DNA of 64,000 bases from Microbacterium excoecariae (GTDB taxonomy: Bacteria > Actinomycetota > Actinomycetes > Actinomycetales > Microbacteriaceae), in NCBI RefSeq assembly GCF_011326725.1, contig NZ_JAANCO010000001.1, positions 1,773,115 to 1,837,114 of the forward strand. The letters run 5' to 3'. Shown piece after piece: positions 1-8,784 of this stretch; positions within the stretch are counted from its first letter, which is position 1; each line of letters opens with the position of its first letter. The translations under genes and the position numbers were made by a program. The notes under the pieces were generated by a model. It saw nothing but the letters and a program-made list of their open reading frames with translations, did no database searches and had not been told where the DNA came from.

Positions 1-64
1 CCGCGCTGATCGCGGACGGCGCCGCGTGCTCGTCCTCGGGCCGCTCCGGCTCCGCCTGGCGCAT
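1..64 (-). CDS. N-terminus of a DUF3159-like protein (partial)
   Basis: Only the first 21 codons are in the window. The ATG at 64-62 overlaps the TGA of the DUF3710 gene (ATGA, 3 bp shared), so it is translationally coupled to it. The visible residues are acidic and proline-rich (starts MRQAEPERPEDEH) and end in AISA. In related actinobacteria the gene after DUF3710 encodes a DUF3159 membrane protein with a charged N-terminal tail, which is the reason for the name; the sequence here is too short to prove it. Confidence 0.45.
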   Translation of the reverse strand, partial: MRQAEPERPEDEHAAPSAISA

Positions 65-657
65 CACGAACCGGGGGTCGACGGCATCGAGAGCGGGATC
101 AGGTCGCGCGGCGGCATGGGTGATCCGCCACGGACCACGACGATCGAGCGGAACAGGTCCTCAACCTCGGCCGCCGCCTCCGGGTCGCTCGCGGCCTTCC
201 CGCCGATCACGCCGCGCAGGAACCAGCGCGGTCCATCTACGCCGACGAAGCGCGCCAGGCGACGCCCGGATCCCTCCGCCGGGCTCACGGGGACCTCGGC
301 GAGAAGCTCCGGCCCGAGGGCGCCCTCGCGCTCCTCGACGCGCCCGCCCTGCTGGGACACCTGCGCGCGAATCTGGTCTCGGGTCTCGTGCCAGAGGCCG
401 GCCGAACGCGGTGCGGCGAACGGCTGCACCTGCAGGGTGGAGTCGGCGTAGTCGAGCCCGACCGCGACGATGCGCTGGGTCTTCTCCTCGACCTCGAGGC
501 GCAGGTTGAGACCCTCGCGCGGGAGGATCTTGATCCCGCCGAGATCGATGTAGGGACGAACCGGGTTCGCCTCCGACTCGTCGAAGGGGCCCGCCTGCGG
601 GCGGTCCTCGGGGGCCGACTTGCGTGCGGAGGGAAGCTCCGCGGGGGAATCAGTCAT
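64..657 (-). CDS. DUF3710 family protein
   Basis: A 197-residue soluble protein of unknown function. The start chosen is the ATG at 657, giving MTDSPAELPS; a longer frame exists upstream but would lie inside dut. After an acidic, proline-rich N-terminus (about 1-30) comes the conserved core with the family's pattern YIDLGGIKILPREGL and later GPRWFLRGVIGG, followed by a conserved EDLFRSIVVVRG segment. The gene overlaps the end of dut by 8 bp and its stop overlaps the next gene's start, so dut, DUF3710 and the DUF3159-like gene form one operon, the usual actinobacterial order. No enzymatic motif is visible. Confidence 0.85.
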   Translation of the reverse strand: MTDSPAELPSARKSAPEDRPQAGPFDESEANPVRPYIDLGGIKILPREGLNLRLEVEEKTQRIVAVGLDYADSTLQVQPFAAPRSAGLWHETRDQIRAQVSQQGGRVEEREGALGPELLAEVPVSPAEGSGRRLARFVGVDGPRWFLRGVIGGKAASDPEAAAEVEDLFRSIVVVRGGSPMPPRDLIPLSMPSTPGS

Positions 658-1126
658 GGGGTGTCGTCTTCTCTGTCGTGTCGTGTGCGCGCGTGGCGTA
701 GCCGGAGGATCCGAAACCGCCGACACCGCGCGAGGAGCCGTCGAGGTCGTGCACGGGGTGGAAGGTGGCGCGCGCGACGGGCATGACGACCAGCTGCGCG
801 ATCCGGTCGCCCACCGCGATGTCGTAGGGCGCGTCGCGATCGGTGTTGATCAGTGCCACCTTGACCTCGCCGCGGTAGCCCGCGTCGACCACGCCAGGCG
901 CGTTGACCACCGTGACGCCGTGGCGAGCGGCGAGCCCGCTCCGCGGCATGACAAACGCGGCGTAGCCGTCGGGCACGGCGATCCGCACACCCGTCGACAC
1001 GAGCGCACGCGAGCCCGGGGCGAGCGTGAGCCCCTCCGCCGCCACGAGGTCTGCCCCGGCGTCGCCCGAATGGGCGTAGCGGGGGATCTCGGATGCGACA
1101 ATGGGGACGTCTACACAATCACTCAC
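650..1126 (-). CDS. dut: dUTP diphosphatase (dUTPase)
   Basis: Hydrolyses dUTP to dUMP and pyrophosphate, keeping uracil out of DNA and supplying dUMP for thymidylate synthesis. The 158-residue protein has the five motifs of trimeric dUTPases: HSGDAGADL at 19-27 (motif 1), PRSGLA at 61-66 (motif 2), PGVVDAGYRGE at 77-87 with the catalytic aspartate Asp81 (motif 3), GDRIAQLVV around 107-115 (motif 4) and the glycine-rich C-terminal arm RGVGGFGSSG at 133-142 (motif 5). The start is a GTG at 1126, immediately downstream of a TACCCT box, so the mRNA is probably leaderless. First gene of the dut-DUF3710-DUF3159 operon; divergent from DUF3093. Confidence 0.95.
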   Translation of the reverse strand: MSDCVDVPIVASEIPRYAHSGDAGADLVAAEGLTLAPGSRALVSTGVRIAVPDGYAAFVMPRSGLAARHGVTVVNAPGVVDAGYRGEVKVALINTDRDAPYDIAVGDRIAQLVVMPVARATFHPVHDLDGSSRGVGGFGSSGYATRAHDTTEKTTPHD

Positions 1127-1132
1127 GCATCG

Positions 1133-1138
1133 AGGGTA
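1133..1138 (-). promoter_or_regulatory. -10 box for leaderless dut
   Basis: TACCCT on the minus strand followed by 6 nt and then the GTG start of dut. No Shine-Dalgarno sequence fits in that space, so transcription likely starts at or next to the start codon. The box lies in the 12-bp gap to the divergent DUF3093 gene. Inference from spacing only. Confidence 0.5.
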
Positions 1139-1612
1139 ATGCAGATCTTTTCCCCCGCCCCCCGCGCGCCGCGCTCGTACCGCGAGCGCCTCACGCCGTC
1201 CCTGAAGGTCCTCGCGGGAGCCGCGATCGTGGCGCCAATGGTCGCGCTCGTGTTCGTGCAGTACAGCGCGATCGCCGCGCTCGCGCTCGGAATCGCCACC
1301 GCGGTGTTGCTCGTCGCCGCGCTGATCTGGGCGGCGCCCGTCGTGCGCGTCGAGGGCGGGGAACTGCGCGCCGGTCGCGCGCACATCGATCTGGCGTTCC
1401 TGGGAGAGCCCATCGCCCTGACGGGATCCGACGCGGCTCACGCACGCGGAGCCGGTCTGGATCCGCGCGGGTGGTATCTCCTCCGCGGCGGGATCGGCGG
1501 CGTCGTGATCGTGCCGATCACCGACCCCGACGACCCGGTGCGGACCTGGACCCTCTCGACGCGAACGCCGGATCGCCTGGCAGCGGCGATCCGGCGTGCG
1601 CGGGGAGTCTGA
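1139..1612 (+). CDS. DUF3093 family membrane protein
   Basis: A 157-residue protein of unknown function. Residues about 15-65 form two closely spaced hydrophobic segments (LAGAAIVAPMVALVFVQ and IAALALGIATAVLLVAALI), followed by a cytoplasmic or periplasmic domain with the family pattern GWYLLRGGIGGVVIVPITDP and a C-terminal segment LSTRTPDRLAAAIR. This two-helix plus PH-like layout is typical of DUF3093. The ATG at 1139 is preceded by GAGGG only 2 nt upstream, too close for a good ribosome site. Head-to-head with dut (12 bp) and convergent with DUF4193. Confidence 0.8.
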   Translation: MQIFSPAPRAPRSYRERLTPSLKVLAGAAIVAPMVALVFVQYSAIAALALGIATAVLLVAALIWAAPVVRVEGGELRAGRAHIDLAFLGEPIALTGSDAAHARGAGLDPRGWYLLRGGIGGVVIVPITDPDDPVRTWTLSTRTPDRLAAAIRRARGV

Positions 1613-1617
1613 CCGGG

Positions 1618-1908
1618 TCAGGCCGCGCAGTCGGTGCAGATCGGCCCGACGGCCTCGGCGTGGTCCAGCTGCGAACGGTGCTTCACGAGGAAGCAGCTCA
1701 TGCAGGTGAACTCGTCCTGCTGCGGGGGAAGCACGACCACGTCGAGCTCGACGTTCGAGAGGTCGTTGCCACCCAGCACGAAGCTGGGATTGTCGGAGTC
1801 CTCGCTCTCGATCGAGGTGGTCTGCGTCGAGCGCGCGGCCTTCAGGGCCTCGATCGACTCGTTGCCTTCGTCCTCGTTCTTACGCGGTGCGTCGTAATCG
1901 GTAGCCAT
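1618..1908 (-). CDS. DUF4193 family zinc-ribbon protein
   Basis: A 96-residue acidic protein beginning MATDYDAPRK. Four cysteines, Cys69-x2-Cys72 and Cys91-x2-Cys94, form a probable zinc ribbon at the C-terminus, and the middle carries the conserved ELDVVVLPPQQDEFTC segment. DUF4193 proteins are found through the actinobacteria and are often strongly expressed; no function is established. ATG at 1908 is preceded by a GAAAGAAG ribosome site. It is transcribed away from sepH, with a 307-bp gap between them. Confidence 0.85.
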   Translation of the reverse strand: MATDYDAPRKNEDEGNESIEALKAARSTQTTSIESEDSDNPSFVLGGNDLSNVELDVVVLPPQQDEFTCMSCFLVKHRSQLDHAEAVGPICTDCAA

Positions 1909-2215
1909 CGTGGGCGCGTCACTTCTTTCGTGGTCTGTGGGGTGGAGCGTCCGCGTCGCGCCAGGCGCGAGCGGGAGGGCCGGGCGCGTCGATCTGCGTC
2001 GATAGGATGGGACGATGATCGGGCGTCGCGTCCGCGGCGGCCATAGTTTGCACGAGTCGCGCGATAATCGCAAATGAACGCGATCGCGGGGCGCGCCGGA
2101 TCCCTCACCGCGACAAACGCGCGCCACGCGCGCGCTATTCCCGGATTCGGCGCCGGGTCGTGACACCATTGCTCCGGTCGTCCCCGCGCGGGGCGCGCAG
2201 GCGGAGAGGAGCAGG
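1909..2215. other. Divergent intergenic region between DUF4193 and sepH
   Basis: This 307-bp stretch must hold the promoters of both flanking genes. It includes a locally AT-richer part at about 2041-2076 containing a minus-strand TTGCGA with CAAACT 17 nt downstream, a weak candidate promoter for DUF4193. A GGAGAGGAGCAGG ribosome site for sepH lies at 2203-2215. I found no convincing ORF, RNA or long inverted repeat. Confidence 0.4.
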
Positions 2216-3187
2216 ATGGAACACCTGACCATCGTGGGCACCGAGGGACAGCGTCTCGTCCTGGCCACGGAACACGGACAGCGCTTCACTCTCGACATCG
2301 ACGACATGTTGCGCTCCGAGATTCGCCGCGCTCAGACCGCCGCCGATCCGAAGCCACGCGACGCCGGCCCGAGCCCCCGCGAGATCCAGGCGCACATTCG
2401 GCGCGGCCTCGCCGCGGAGGACGTTGCCGAACTCCTGAGTTGCCCCGTCGAGCGCGTGCGCCTCTTCGAAGGGCCGGTCCTGGCCGAGCGCGAGCACATC
2501 GTCGGGCGCGCGCTCGCGATGCCCGTGCTGACGGGGATCCAGCTCGACCAGGACGAGAACCCCACATTCGGGACGGCGATCCGACAGAAGCTTGCGGAGC
2601 TCGCGGCGACGGGCGAGCGGTGGACGAGCTGGAAGGAAGACGACGGCTGGGTCGTCAAGCTCGTCTTCGCGTCCGCCGGCGTCGAGCACGACGCGCGCTG
2701 GTCCTACGAGCCGCGCCGGAGCGCACTCGCCCCCGCGAACGACGATGCGGCCCAGCTCTCCCGCCAGGGGCGCATGCCCGAGGGCCTTATCCCCCGCCTC
2801 CGCGCCCTCGACGTCGTCGAGGGCAAGGACGCGTCCTCCTTCGACGCCGAGGCGTTCCAGGAGGAGCAAGCCGCTCCCGAGCCCGAGGAGCAGCCCACCG
2901 CCGACACGGCCGACCTCCTGGAGGCGCTGCGGCGGCGGCGCGGTCAGCGCGAGGCGCCGCCCACGCCCCAGGACGACGAGCTGCGCGACGCGCGCCCGGT
3001 GGCGGTCCTCGGGCAGCCGGCGACGCCGCCGACCGATACCGCGCCCGAGGAGCCGATGAGCGACGAGGCGAACGAGGACGCCCCCGAGCCCGAGGCGGGG
3101 CCCGGGCACGACGGCACCCGTCGTCGCGGCCGCCCCGCGATGCCGTCCTGGGACGAGATCGTCTTCGGCGCACGCACGGACGACTGA
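2216..3187 (+). CDS. sepH: Septation protein SepH
   Basis: An FtsZ-binding cell-division regulator of actinobacteria (formerly DUF3071). The 323-residue protein starts with the conserved N-terminal DUF3071 region (EHLTIVG..., residues 1-50), then a helix-turn-helix-like segment at about 53-90 (SPREIQAHIRRGLAAEDVAE). Residues about 215-300 are a low-complexity linker rich in Glu, Pro and Arg. The C-terminus ends in the conserved short motif SWDEIVFG, thought to contribute to FtsZ interaction. A strong GGAGAGGAG ribosome site precedes the ATG. Convergent with the following phosphatase gene, 3 bp apart. Confidence 0.9.
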   Translation: MEHLTIVGTEGQRLVLATEHGQRFTLDIDDMLRSEIRRAQTAADPKPRDAGPSPREIQAHIRRGLAAEDVAELLSCPVERVRLFEGPVLAEREHIVGRALAMPVLTGIQLDQDENPTFGTAIRQKLAELAATGERWTSWKEDDGWVVKLVFASAGVEHDARWSYEPRRSALAPANDDAAQLSRQGRMPEGLIPRLRALDVVEGKDASSFDAEAFQEEQAAPEPEEQPTADTADLLEALRRRRGQREAPPTPQDDELRDARPVAVLGQPATPPTDTAPEEPMSDEANEDAPEPEAGPGHDGTRRRGRPAMPSWDEIVFGARTDD

Positions 3188-3190
3188 GGC

Positions 3191-4312
3191 TCAGTCGGCG
3201 TAGCCGCCCGCGCGAATGAGAGGGACGGTCATCTCCTCCGGAGTGGTCGACCCGTGCTGGCCGATCATCCGCTGCGGGCGCTTGTCCTCCAGACGATCGT
3301 CGTAGAACGCCCACGCGCCGCGCGCGGCCACGAGCACGTCGCCGATGCGCCCGCGCACGCCCGGAGCGACCGGGCCGAACAGGCCCGCGTCGACCGCCGC
3401 CGATCCGAGAGACACGTCGGCCGCGGGCCCCGAGTCCTCGGCCCACGCGCGCGCGATGTCCGCCGGATCCGCCCCGGGTTCCGCGTAGAGGTGGAGGAGG
3501 CGCGGCTCCCCGCCGATGTGGCGGACGCCGGCGAGGCGACGGTCGCCCGCGCGAAGCAGGACGTGCCGGTGGCGCGGCACGTCCACCATGCCGTGGTCCG
3601 CCGTGACGATCGCCCCGACCTCGCGCGGCATCGCGAACAGCGGCGCGAGCGCCTGATCGATCGCCTCGAGCGACGCGCGCCACTCGGGAGAGTCGACGCC
3701 GAATCGGTGTCCGGCCTGGTCGAGCTCCGGGACATAGCAGTAGACAAACGCCCCGGGTTCGGCGCTCGCGAGGGCGATCGCCACGCGCACGCGCTGCGCG
3801 AGATCATCCTCCGAGACGTACTCGGCGCCGCGCAGGATCGCGGCGGTCAGGCCAGTTGCGCGGTACGTGCTCATGCCGACGGCGTAGCGCGGCCCGGGCG
3901 CCGATTCGAAGACCGTGGCGCTTCGTTGCCACGCGTGCGGATCGATGAGCCCCGAGTCGAAGCCCGAGAGCTGATTGACCAGGCGATCCGCGTCGGGGTC
4001 GAGCACGCGGTACCCGACGAGTCCGTGGATGCCGGGCACGGCGCCCGTGAGGATGCTCGTCAGGGCCGCGGCCGTCGTCGACGGGAACACGGTGCGCGCC
4101 ACGTGCGAGCGCGGCATGGCCTGGGCCAGGCGCCGCGCGTGCGCCCGGTGGGCGCGGAGGGGAATCGCCCCCAACCCGTCGACCACGACGAGGACGGCCG
4201 ATCGCACGGGGCCCAGCCACGTGCCGCCTCCCGAGAGCGTGCGGATCATCTCGGGCGCCACTCCGGTGAGGCTGGGGGCCCGCTCGGGGCCCGCCGGTAG
4301 GATCGAGTGCAT
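3191..4312 (-). CDS. Alkaline-phosphatase-superfamily (nucleotide pyrophosphatase-type) enzyme
   Basis: A 373-residue soluble phosphodiesterase or pyrophosphatase of the NPP branch. Asp45 in VVVDGLG is the first metal ligand, Thr80 in FPSTTAAALTS is the likely nucleophile, and the later VPELDQAGHRFG and TADHGMVD segments carry the remaining Asp/His metal ligands. There is no signal peptide or membrane helix, so it should be cytoplasmic, unlike secreted NPPs. The substrate cannot be read from the sequence. The ATG at 4312 is the only sensible start; the frame stays open much further upstream but antisense to parC. Divergent from parC; conserved next to sepH in related genomes (from memory). 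Confidence 0.85.
   Translation of the reverse strand: MHSILPAGPERAPSLTGVAPEMIRTLSGGGTWLGPVRSAVLVVVDGLGAIPLRAHRAHARRLAQAMPRSHVARTVFPSTTAAALTSILTGAVPGIHGLVGYRVLDPDADRLVNQLSGFDSGLIDPHAWQRSATVFESAPGPRYAVGMSTYRATGLTAAILRGAEYVSEDDLAQRVRVAIALASAEPGAFVYCYVPELDQAGHRFGVDSPEWRASLEAIDQALAPLFAMPREVGAIVTADHGMVDVPRHRHVLLRAGDRRLAGVRHIGGEPRLLHLYAEPGADPADIARAWAEDSGPAADVSLGSAAVDAGLFGPVAPGVRGRIGDVLVAARGAWAFYDDRLEDKRPQRMIGQHGSTTPEEMTVPLIRAGGYAD
4298..4303 (+). promoter_or_regulatory. Candidate -10 box for parC
   Basis: TAGGAT on the plus strand, about 110 nt before the parC ATG, would start transcription near 4310, inside the first codons of the divergent phosphatase gene. No good -35 is visible. Confidence 0.3.
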
Positions 4313-4411
4313 CCGGGCCAGTCTCCCACAGCGGGTCTTCCGGGCGTCGGCAACCGCGCTCCGCCCGCCGACGCGCACGGCCCGCTCACCCGACCGCACA
4401 GAGAGGTCTGC

Positions 4412-6868
4412 ATGGCGCGCAAGCAGGCACCCGCCGAACCCGTGAACGAGCGCATCGAGGACGTCCCGCTCGAGTCCGAGATGCAGGGGTCGTACCTCGA
4501 ATACGCGTACTCCGTGATCTACTCGCGCGCGCTCCCGGACGCGCGCGACGGGCTCAAGCCCGTCCAACGCCGCATTCTCTATCAGATGGCCGACATGGGG
4601 CTGCGCCCTGAACGCGGTCACGTCAAGAGCGCCCGCGTGGTCGGCGAGGTCATGGGAAAGCTCCATCCGCACGGCGACAGCGCGATCTATGACGCGCTCG
4701 TGCGCCTGTCCCAAGACTTCGCGATGCGGGTGCCGCTGGTCGACGGCCACGGGAACTTCGGATCCCTCGACGACGGCCCCGCGGCGGCGCGGTACACGGA
4801 GGCGCGCCTCGCCCGCCCCGCCATGCGCATGACGGAGCACCTCGACGAGGACGTCGTGGACTTCGTGCCGAACTACGACGGTCAGTTCATGCAGCCGGAG
4901 GTCCTCTCCTCGGCGTATCCGAACCTGCTCGTCAACGGCGCCACCGGCATCGCCGTCGGCATGGCGACCAACATGGCGCCGCACAACCTCGGCGAGGTCG
5001 TCGCGGCCGCGACGCACCTGCTCGACCACCCCGACGCCACGACCCAGGAGCTCATGGAGTTCGTCCCGGGGCCGGACTTCCCCTCGGGCGGCATCCTCAT
5101 GGGGCTCGACGGCGTCCGCGACGCCTACGAGCGCGGCCGCGGATCGGTCAAGGTGCGCGCGCGAGCCCAGATCGAGCAGATCGGGCCGCGGCGCACCGGC
5201 ATCGTCGTGACCGAGCTGCCGTACATGGTCGGCCCGGAGCGCGTGATCGAGAAGCTCAAGGACGCGGTGCAGTCGAAGAAGCTGCAGGGCGTCAGCGACG
5301 TCAACGACCTGAGCGACCGCCATCACGGGCTGCGGCTCGTGATCGGCGTGAAGACGGGATTCGATCCCGAGGCGGTTCTCGAGCGCCTTTATCGCCTGAC
5401 GCCGCTCGAGGATTCCTTCGGCTTCAACAACGTCGCGCTTGTCGACGGCCAGCCCTCGACGCTCGGCCTCCGCGAGATGCTCGTGGTGTACGTCAACCAC
5501 CGCATCGATGTCGTCACGAGGCGCTCGCGGTTCCGTCTCGCCCGCCGGCAAGAGCGCCTGCACCTCGTCGACGGACTGCTCATCGCGATCCTCGATATCG
5601 ACGAGGTCATTCAGGTCATCCGCTCCTCCGAGACCACGGAGGAGGCACGCACCCGCTTGCAACAGGTCTTCGACCTCTCGGAGGTGCAGGCCGAGTACAT
5701 CCTCGAGCTCCGCCTGCGCCGGCTCACGAAGTTCTCGCGACTCGAGCTCGAGAAGGAGCGCGACGAGCTCCTCGCCGAGATCGCCGCCCTGGAGGAGCTG
5801 CTGGCCTCCGACGAGCGGATCCGCGCGCAGGTCGCCGCCGAGCTCGCGGAGGTCGCGGACGAGCTGGGTACGCCCCGACGCACGGTGCTCCTGAACGCCC
5901 GGCCCGCGGCGAAGCGCCCGTCGGCGAAGGGAGACGCCGATCTGCAGATTGCCGACGGGCCAACGCTCGTCGCGCTCTCGACGACGGGGCGCGCCGTGCG
6001 GATCGACACGCCGGAGGGCGAGGCGGTGCGCGCGCCCGCGCGCCGGGCCAAGCACGACGCGATCGCGGCCACGGCGCGCGGCACGGTCCGCGGCGAGCTC
6101 GGCGCGCTCACGTCGCTCGGGCGCCTCGTGCGCTTCCACCCCATCGACCTCCCGTCGGTCCCACCGGCCTCGATCTCGCTCAGCGCCGGGGTGCTCCTTC
6201 GCGACTACATCGGGCTGACCGACCGCGCCGAGACCATCGTCTCGCTCGTCGAGCTGGCCGGCGAGACGCCGGTCGCCATCGGCACCGCGCTCGGCACCGT
6301 CAAGCGGTTCGTCCCCGCCGCCGTTTCTCCGAAGCCGGAGACGAGCGTGATCGCGCTGAAGCCGGGCGATCGCGTGGTGGGGTCGACCCTGGCCGGCGAC
6401 GAGGCCGACCTCATCTTCGTCACGACCGACGCCCGCCTGCTGCGCTTCGGCGCGAGCCTCGTGCGCCCCCAGGGCGCGACCGCGGGCGGCATGGCCGGCA
6501 TCAAGCTCGCGCCCGGCGCGGAGGTGCTGTTCTTCGGCTCGGCGGGCGGCGACGGGAGCGTCGTCGTCACCGTGTCGGCCGCGGAGGGAACGCTCGACGG
6601 CACGGACGCCGGCCGCGCGAAGATCTCGGACTTCGGCGAGTTCCCCTCCAAGGGGCGGGCGACCGGCGGCGTGCGGGCGCACGCGTTCCTGAAGGGCGAG
6701 GACCGCCTGCGGGTCGCGTGGGTCGGGCCCGACCCCGCCTACGCGGTCGACGCGAAGGGATCCGTGCGACGCCTTCCCCTCACGCTCTCCAAGCGCGACG
6801 GATCCGGCCAGCCGCTCGAGGCGTCCGTCGACGCGATCGGGCGGTCTCTCGCCGTCGACATTCCGTAG
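4412..6868 (+). CDS. parC: DNA topoisomerase IV subunit A (ParC / GyrA-like)
   Basis: The breakage-reunion subunit of a type IIA topoisomerase that decatenates daughter chromosomes. The 818-residue protein has the winged-helix and tower region ([18 protein letters not shown] at about 39-55), the quinolone-determining segment [13 protein letters not shown] with Ser90 and Asp94, and the catalytic Tyr128 in ARYTEARL. A coiled-coil arm covers about 440-490, and the C-terminal beta-pinwheel carries repeated blades such as GRAVRI and GTVKRF. The DNA-gyrase 'GyrA box' is not obvious. ATG 4412 follows AGAGAGG. The ATPase partner parE lies 2 kb away on the opposite strand. Confidence 0.93.
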   Translation: MARKQAPAEPVNERIEDVPLESEMQGSYLEYAYSVIYSRALPDARDGLKPVQRRILYQMADMGLRPERGHVKSARVVGEVMGKLHPHGDSAIYDALVRLSQDFAMRVPLVDGHGNFGSLDDGPAAARYTEARLARPAMRMTEHLDEDVVDFVPNYDGQFMQPEVLSSAYPNLLVNGATGIAVGMATNMAPHNLGEVVAAATHLLDHPDATTQELMEFVPGPDFPSGGILMGLDGVRDAYERGRGSVKVRARAQIEQIGPRRTGIVVTELPYMVGPERVIEKLKDAVQSKKLQGVSDVNDLSDRHHGLRLVIGVKTGFDPEAVLERLYRLTPLEDSFGFNNVALVDGQPSTLGLREMLVVYVNHRIDVVTRRSRFRLARRQERLHLVDGLLIAILDIDEVIQVIRSSETTEEARTRLQQVFDLSEVQAEYILELRLRRLTKFSRLELEKERDELLAEIAALEELLASDERIRAQVAAELAEVADELGTPRRTVLLNARPAAKRPSAKGDADLQIADGPTLVALSTTGRAVRIDTPEGEAVRAPARRAKHDAIAATARGTVRGELGALTSLGRLVRFHPIDLPSVPPASISLSAGVLLRDYIGLTDRAETIVSLVELAGETPVAIGTALGTVKRFVPAAVSPKPETSVIALKPGDRVVGSTLAGDEADLIFVTTDARLLRFGASLVRPQGATAGGMAGIKLAPGAEVLFFGSAGGDGSVVVTVSAAEGTLDGTDAGRAKISDFGEFPSKGRATGGVRAHAFLKGEDRLRVAWVGPDPAYAVDAKGSVRRLPLTLSKRDGSGQPLEASVDAIGRSLAVDIP

Positions 6869-6874
6869 GCGGGG

Positions 6875-7810
6875 TCACGCCTCGAACCGCACCGTCCAGG
6901 CGGGAGGCCCGGGGTGCGCGGCCTCCAGCGCCTCGCCGAGTGCGGCGCGGAAGGCGGCGACGGCGGGGTGCTCCGATCGGCCCGCCCGCACCGCCGTGTA
7001 GAGCACGCGGTGCGGGTCACCCGGGAGGCCGACGAGCGAGAGCCCGTCCAGGTGCGGGGTGGCGAGGAGCGCGGGGATGAACGCCGCGGCGTGACCGGTG
7101 CGCACGAGGTGCGCGTGGAGCAGGAGGTCGGGGCTCTCGAATCGGACCCGCGGCTCGAACCCCGCGCGCCGACACACGCCCCGCGCCCAGCGCCCCGTCG
7201 CCGTGTCCTCGGGGTCGAGGACCCAGGGCACGTCCGCGAGATCGGCCAGGCGGCGCGGCCGGCGGCCCAACGACCCGTCGGGCGGGAGGACGAGGCAAAG
7301 CGGATCCGAGAGCAGGTCGGAGCGGTCCACGCCCGGGCGCACCTGTTCGGGAATCCCCGGGTACTCCTCCCCCAGGATGAGGTCGAACGCGTGCGAGAGC
7401 AGGCCGCCGTAGGCGCGCGCGTGCTCGCGCTGGGTGATCTCGACCTCGAGGTCCGGGTGGCGGCGGGCGAGGATGTCCAGCGCGGCGGGCGCCAGCGCCA
7501 GCACCACGCTCTGGAAGGACGCGGCGTGCAGGCGGCCCGTCACGGGCCCCTCGCCGCGGACGAGCTCGACCTCCGCGCGCTCCAGCTCGGCCAGCGCTCC
7601 GTCCGCCCGTTCCACGAGGCGTTCCGCGGCCGGGGTGAGCCGCACGCTGCGGCCCGTGCGCTCGAGCAGCGCGACCCCCGTCTCGCGCTCGAGGAGCGCG
7701 AGCTGCTGCGAGACGGCGGAGGGCGTGTAGCGGAGCGCGTCGGCGACCGCGGCGATCGTGCCGCGCCGCGACAGCTCGCTCAGGAGGCGCAGGCGCGGGA
7801 GGCTCAGCAT
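6875..7810 (-). CDS. LysR-family transcriptional regulator
   Basis: A 311-residue LysR-type regulator: winged helix-turn-helix at residues 1-60 (GTIAAVADALRYTPSAVSQQ), linker helix, and a two-lobed effector-binding domain from about 88 to 300. It is divergent from the EamA exporter gene, the classic layout in which a LysR protein controls the adjacent transporter. Its own start codon overlaps one of two GCATAAGAA direct repeats, which suggests autoregulation. The effector is unknown; an amino acid related to the exporter's substrate would be the natural guess. Confidence 0.9.
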   Translation of the reverse strand: MLSLPRLRLLSELSRRGTIAAVADALRYTPSAVSQQLALLERETGVALLERTGRSVRLTPAAERLVERADGALAELERAEVELVRGEGPVTGRLHAASFQSVVLALAPAALDILARRHPDLEVEITQREHARAYGGLLSHAFDLILGEEYPGIPEQVRPGVDRSDLLSDPLCLVLPPDGSLGRRPRRLADLADVPWVLDPEDTATGRWARGVCRRAGFEPRVRFESPDLLLHAHLVRTGHAAAFIPALLATPHLDGLSLVGLPGDPHRVLYTAVRAGRSEHPAVAAFRAALGEALEAAHPGPPAWTVRFEA

Positions 7811-7838
7811 AAGAAGAACTCACTTTTCTGCATAAGAA
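7807..7838. promoter_or_regulatory. Putative LysR operator in the divergent promoter
   Basis: Direct repeat GCATAAGAA at 7807-7815 and 7830-7838, 23 bp apart. The second copy is part of an inverted repeat TTCT-N5-AGAA at 7826-7838, the T-N11-A type of dyad that LysR proteins bind. The first copy covers the LysR start codon. Confidence 0.5.
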
Positions 7839-7881
7839 ACATGTGCTGGTGTGATGCTAGTACCTCGCGCACACTGGATCC

Positions 7882-8775
7882 ATGCCCGCACCCTCGCCCC
7901 GCATCGGGATCCTCGCCGTCATGGGATCCTGTCTCTCCCTGCAGGTCGGCGCGGCGATGGCGATGCAGCTCTTCCCGGCCCTCGGACCGTGGGGCGTGAC
8001 GGCGGTGCGGCTCACGGTCGCCGCCGTCATCCTCTGCGCGGTCGCGCGGCCGGCGATCGTGGCGTGGGATCGCCAGCAATGGCGGGCAGTCGCGATCTAC
8101 GGCGTCACGCTCGGCGGCATGAACGCGTTCTTCTACGCCGCCATCGAGCGCCTGCCGCTCGGCCCGGCCGTCGCCATCGAGTTCCTCGGCCCGCTCGCCC
8201 TCGCGGCGGCGCTGTCCCGGCGCGCGCGGGACCTCGCGCTCGTCGGCGTGGCGCTCGCGGGAATGGGCTTGCTCGCACTCGACGGGATCCTCGGAGCGGA
8301 TCCCCTGGATCCGATCGGCGTCGCCCTCGTCCTCATCGCGGCCGCGCTGTGGGCCGGATACATCCGGTCCGGCGCCCAGGTCGCCGCGCGGGTGCCCGGG
8401 ATGGGAGGGCTCGCCGCCGGCCTCGCCATCGCGTCGATCGTCCTCATCCCTTTCGGCGCCCCTGCCATGGCACGCCTGGCCCTCGAACCGAGCCTGATCC
8501 CGCTGGCTCTCGCCACCGCGGTGTTCGCGTCGGTGCTCCCCTACTCCCTCGAACTGGTCGCCTTGCGGCGCCTGCCCGAGCGCGTCTTCGGCGTCCTCCT
8601 CAGCCTCGAGCCCGTCTTCGCGGCGATCGTGGGCTGGGCCCTGCTGGCGCAGGGCATGACGTGGTTGCGCGCCGCGGCGATCACGCTCGTCGTCGTCGCG
8701 AGCGCCGCCGTCACGCTGGGAGTGCGCGGCGGCGCTCCGGACCGCGCCGCGCCGCGCCGCCGGCTGCGCGTGTGA
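7882..8775 (+). CDS. EamA/RhtA-type exporter
   Basis: A 297-residue inner-membrane transporter with about ten hydrophobic helices arranged as two EamA halves (about 8-135 and 145-285). The conserved tracts GPAVAIEFLGPLALAA and LPYSLELVALRRLPERVFGVL...LEPVFAAIVGW match the RhtA (threonine/homoserine exporter) subgroup. Export of an amino acid or related metabolite is likely but the substrate is unproven. It is divergent from the LysR gene, with an operator-like dyad between. Convergent with parE. Confidence 0.88.
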   Translation: MPAPSPRIGILAVMGSCLSLQVGAAMAMQLFPALGPWGVTAVRLTVAAVILCAVARPAIVAWDRQQWRAVAIYGVTLGGMNAFFYAAIERLPLGPAVAIEFLGPLALAAALSRRARDLALVGVALAGMGLLALDGILGADPLDPIGVALVLIAAALWAGYIRSGAQVAARVPGMGGLAAGLAIASIVLIPFGAPAMARLALEPSLIPLALATAVFASVLPYSLELVALRRLPERVFGVLLSLEPVFAAIVGWALLAQGMTWLRAAAITLVVVASAAVTLGVRGGAPDRAAPRRRLRV

Positions 8776-8784
8776 GGACGCGGC

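Noticed and set aside
3191..6682. Very long minus-strand open frame across parC
   Set aside because: High GC content gives few stop codons in the antisense frame; only the 3' part (the phosphatase) has family motifs, and the rest mirrors parC with Arg/Ala-rich composition.
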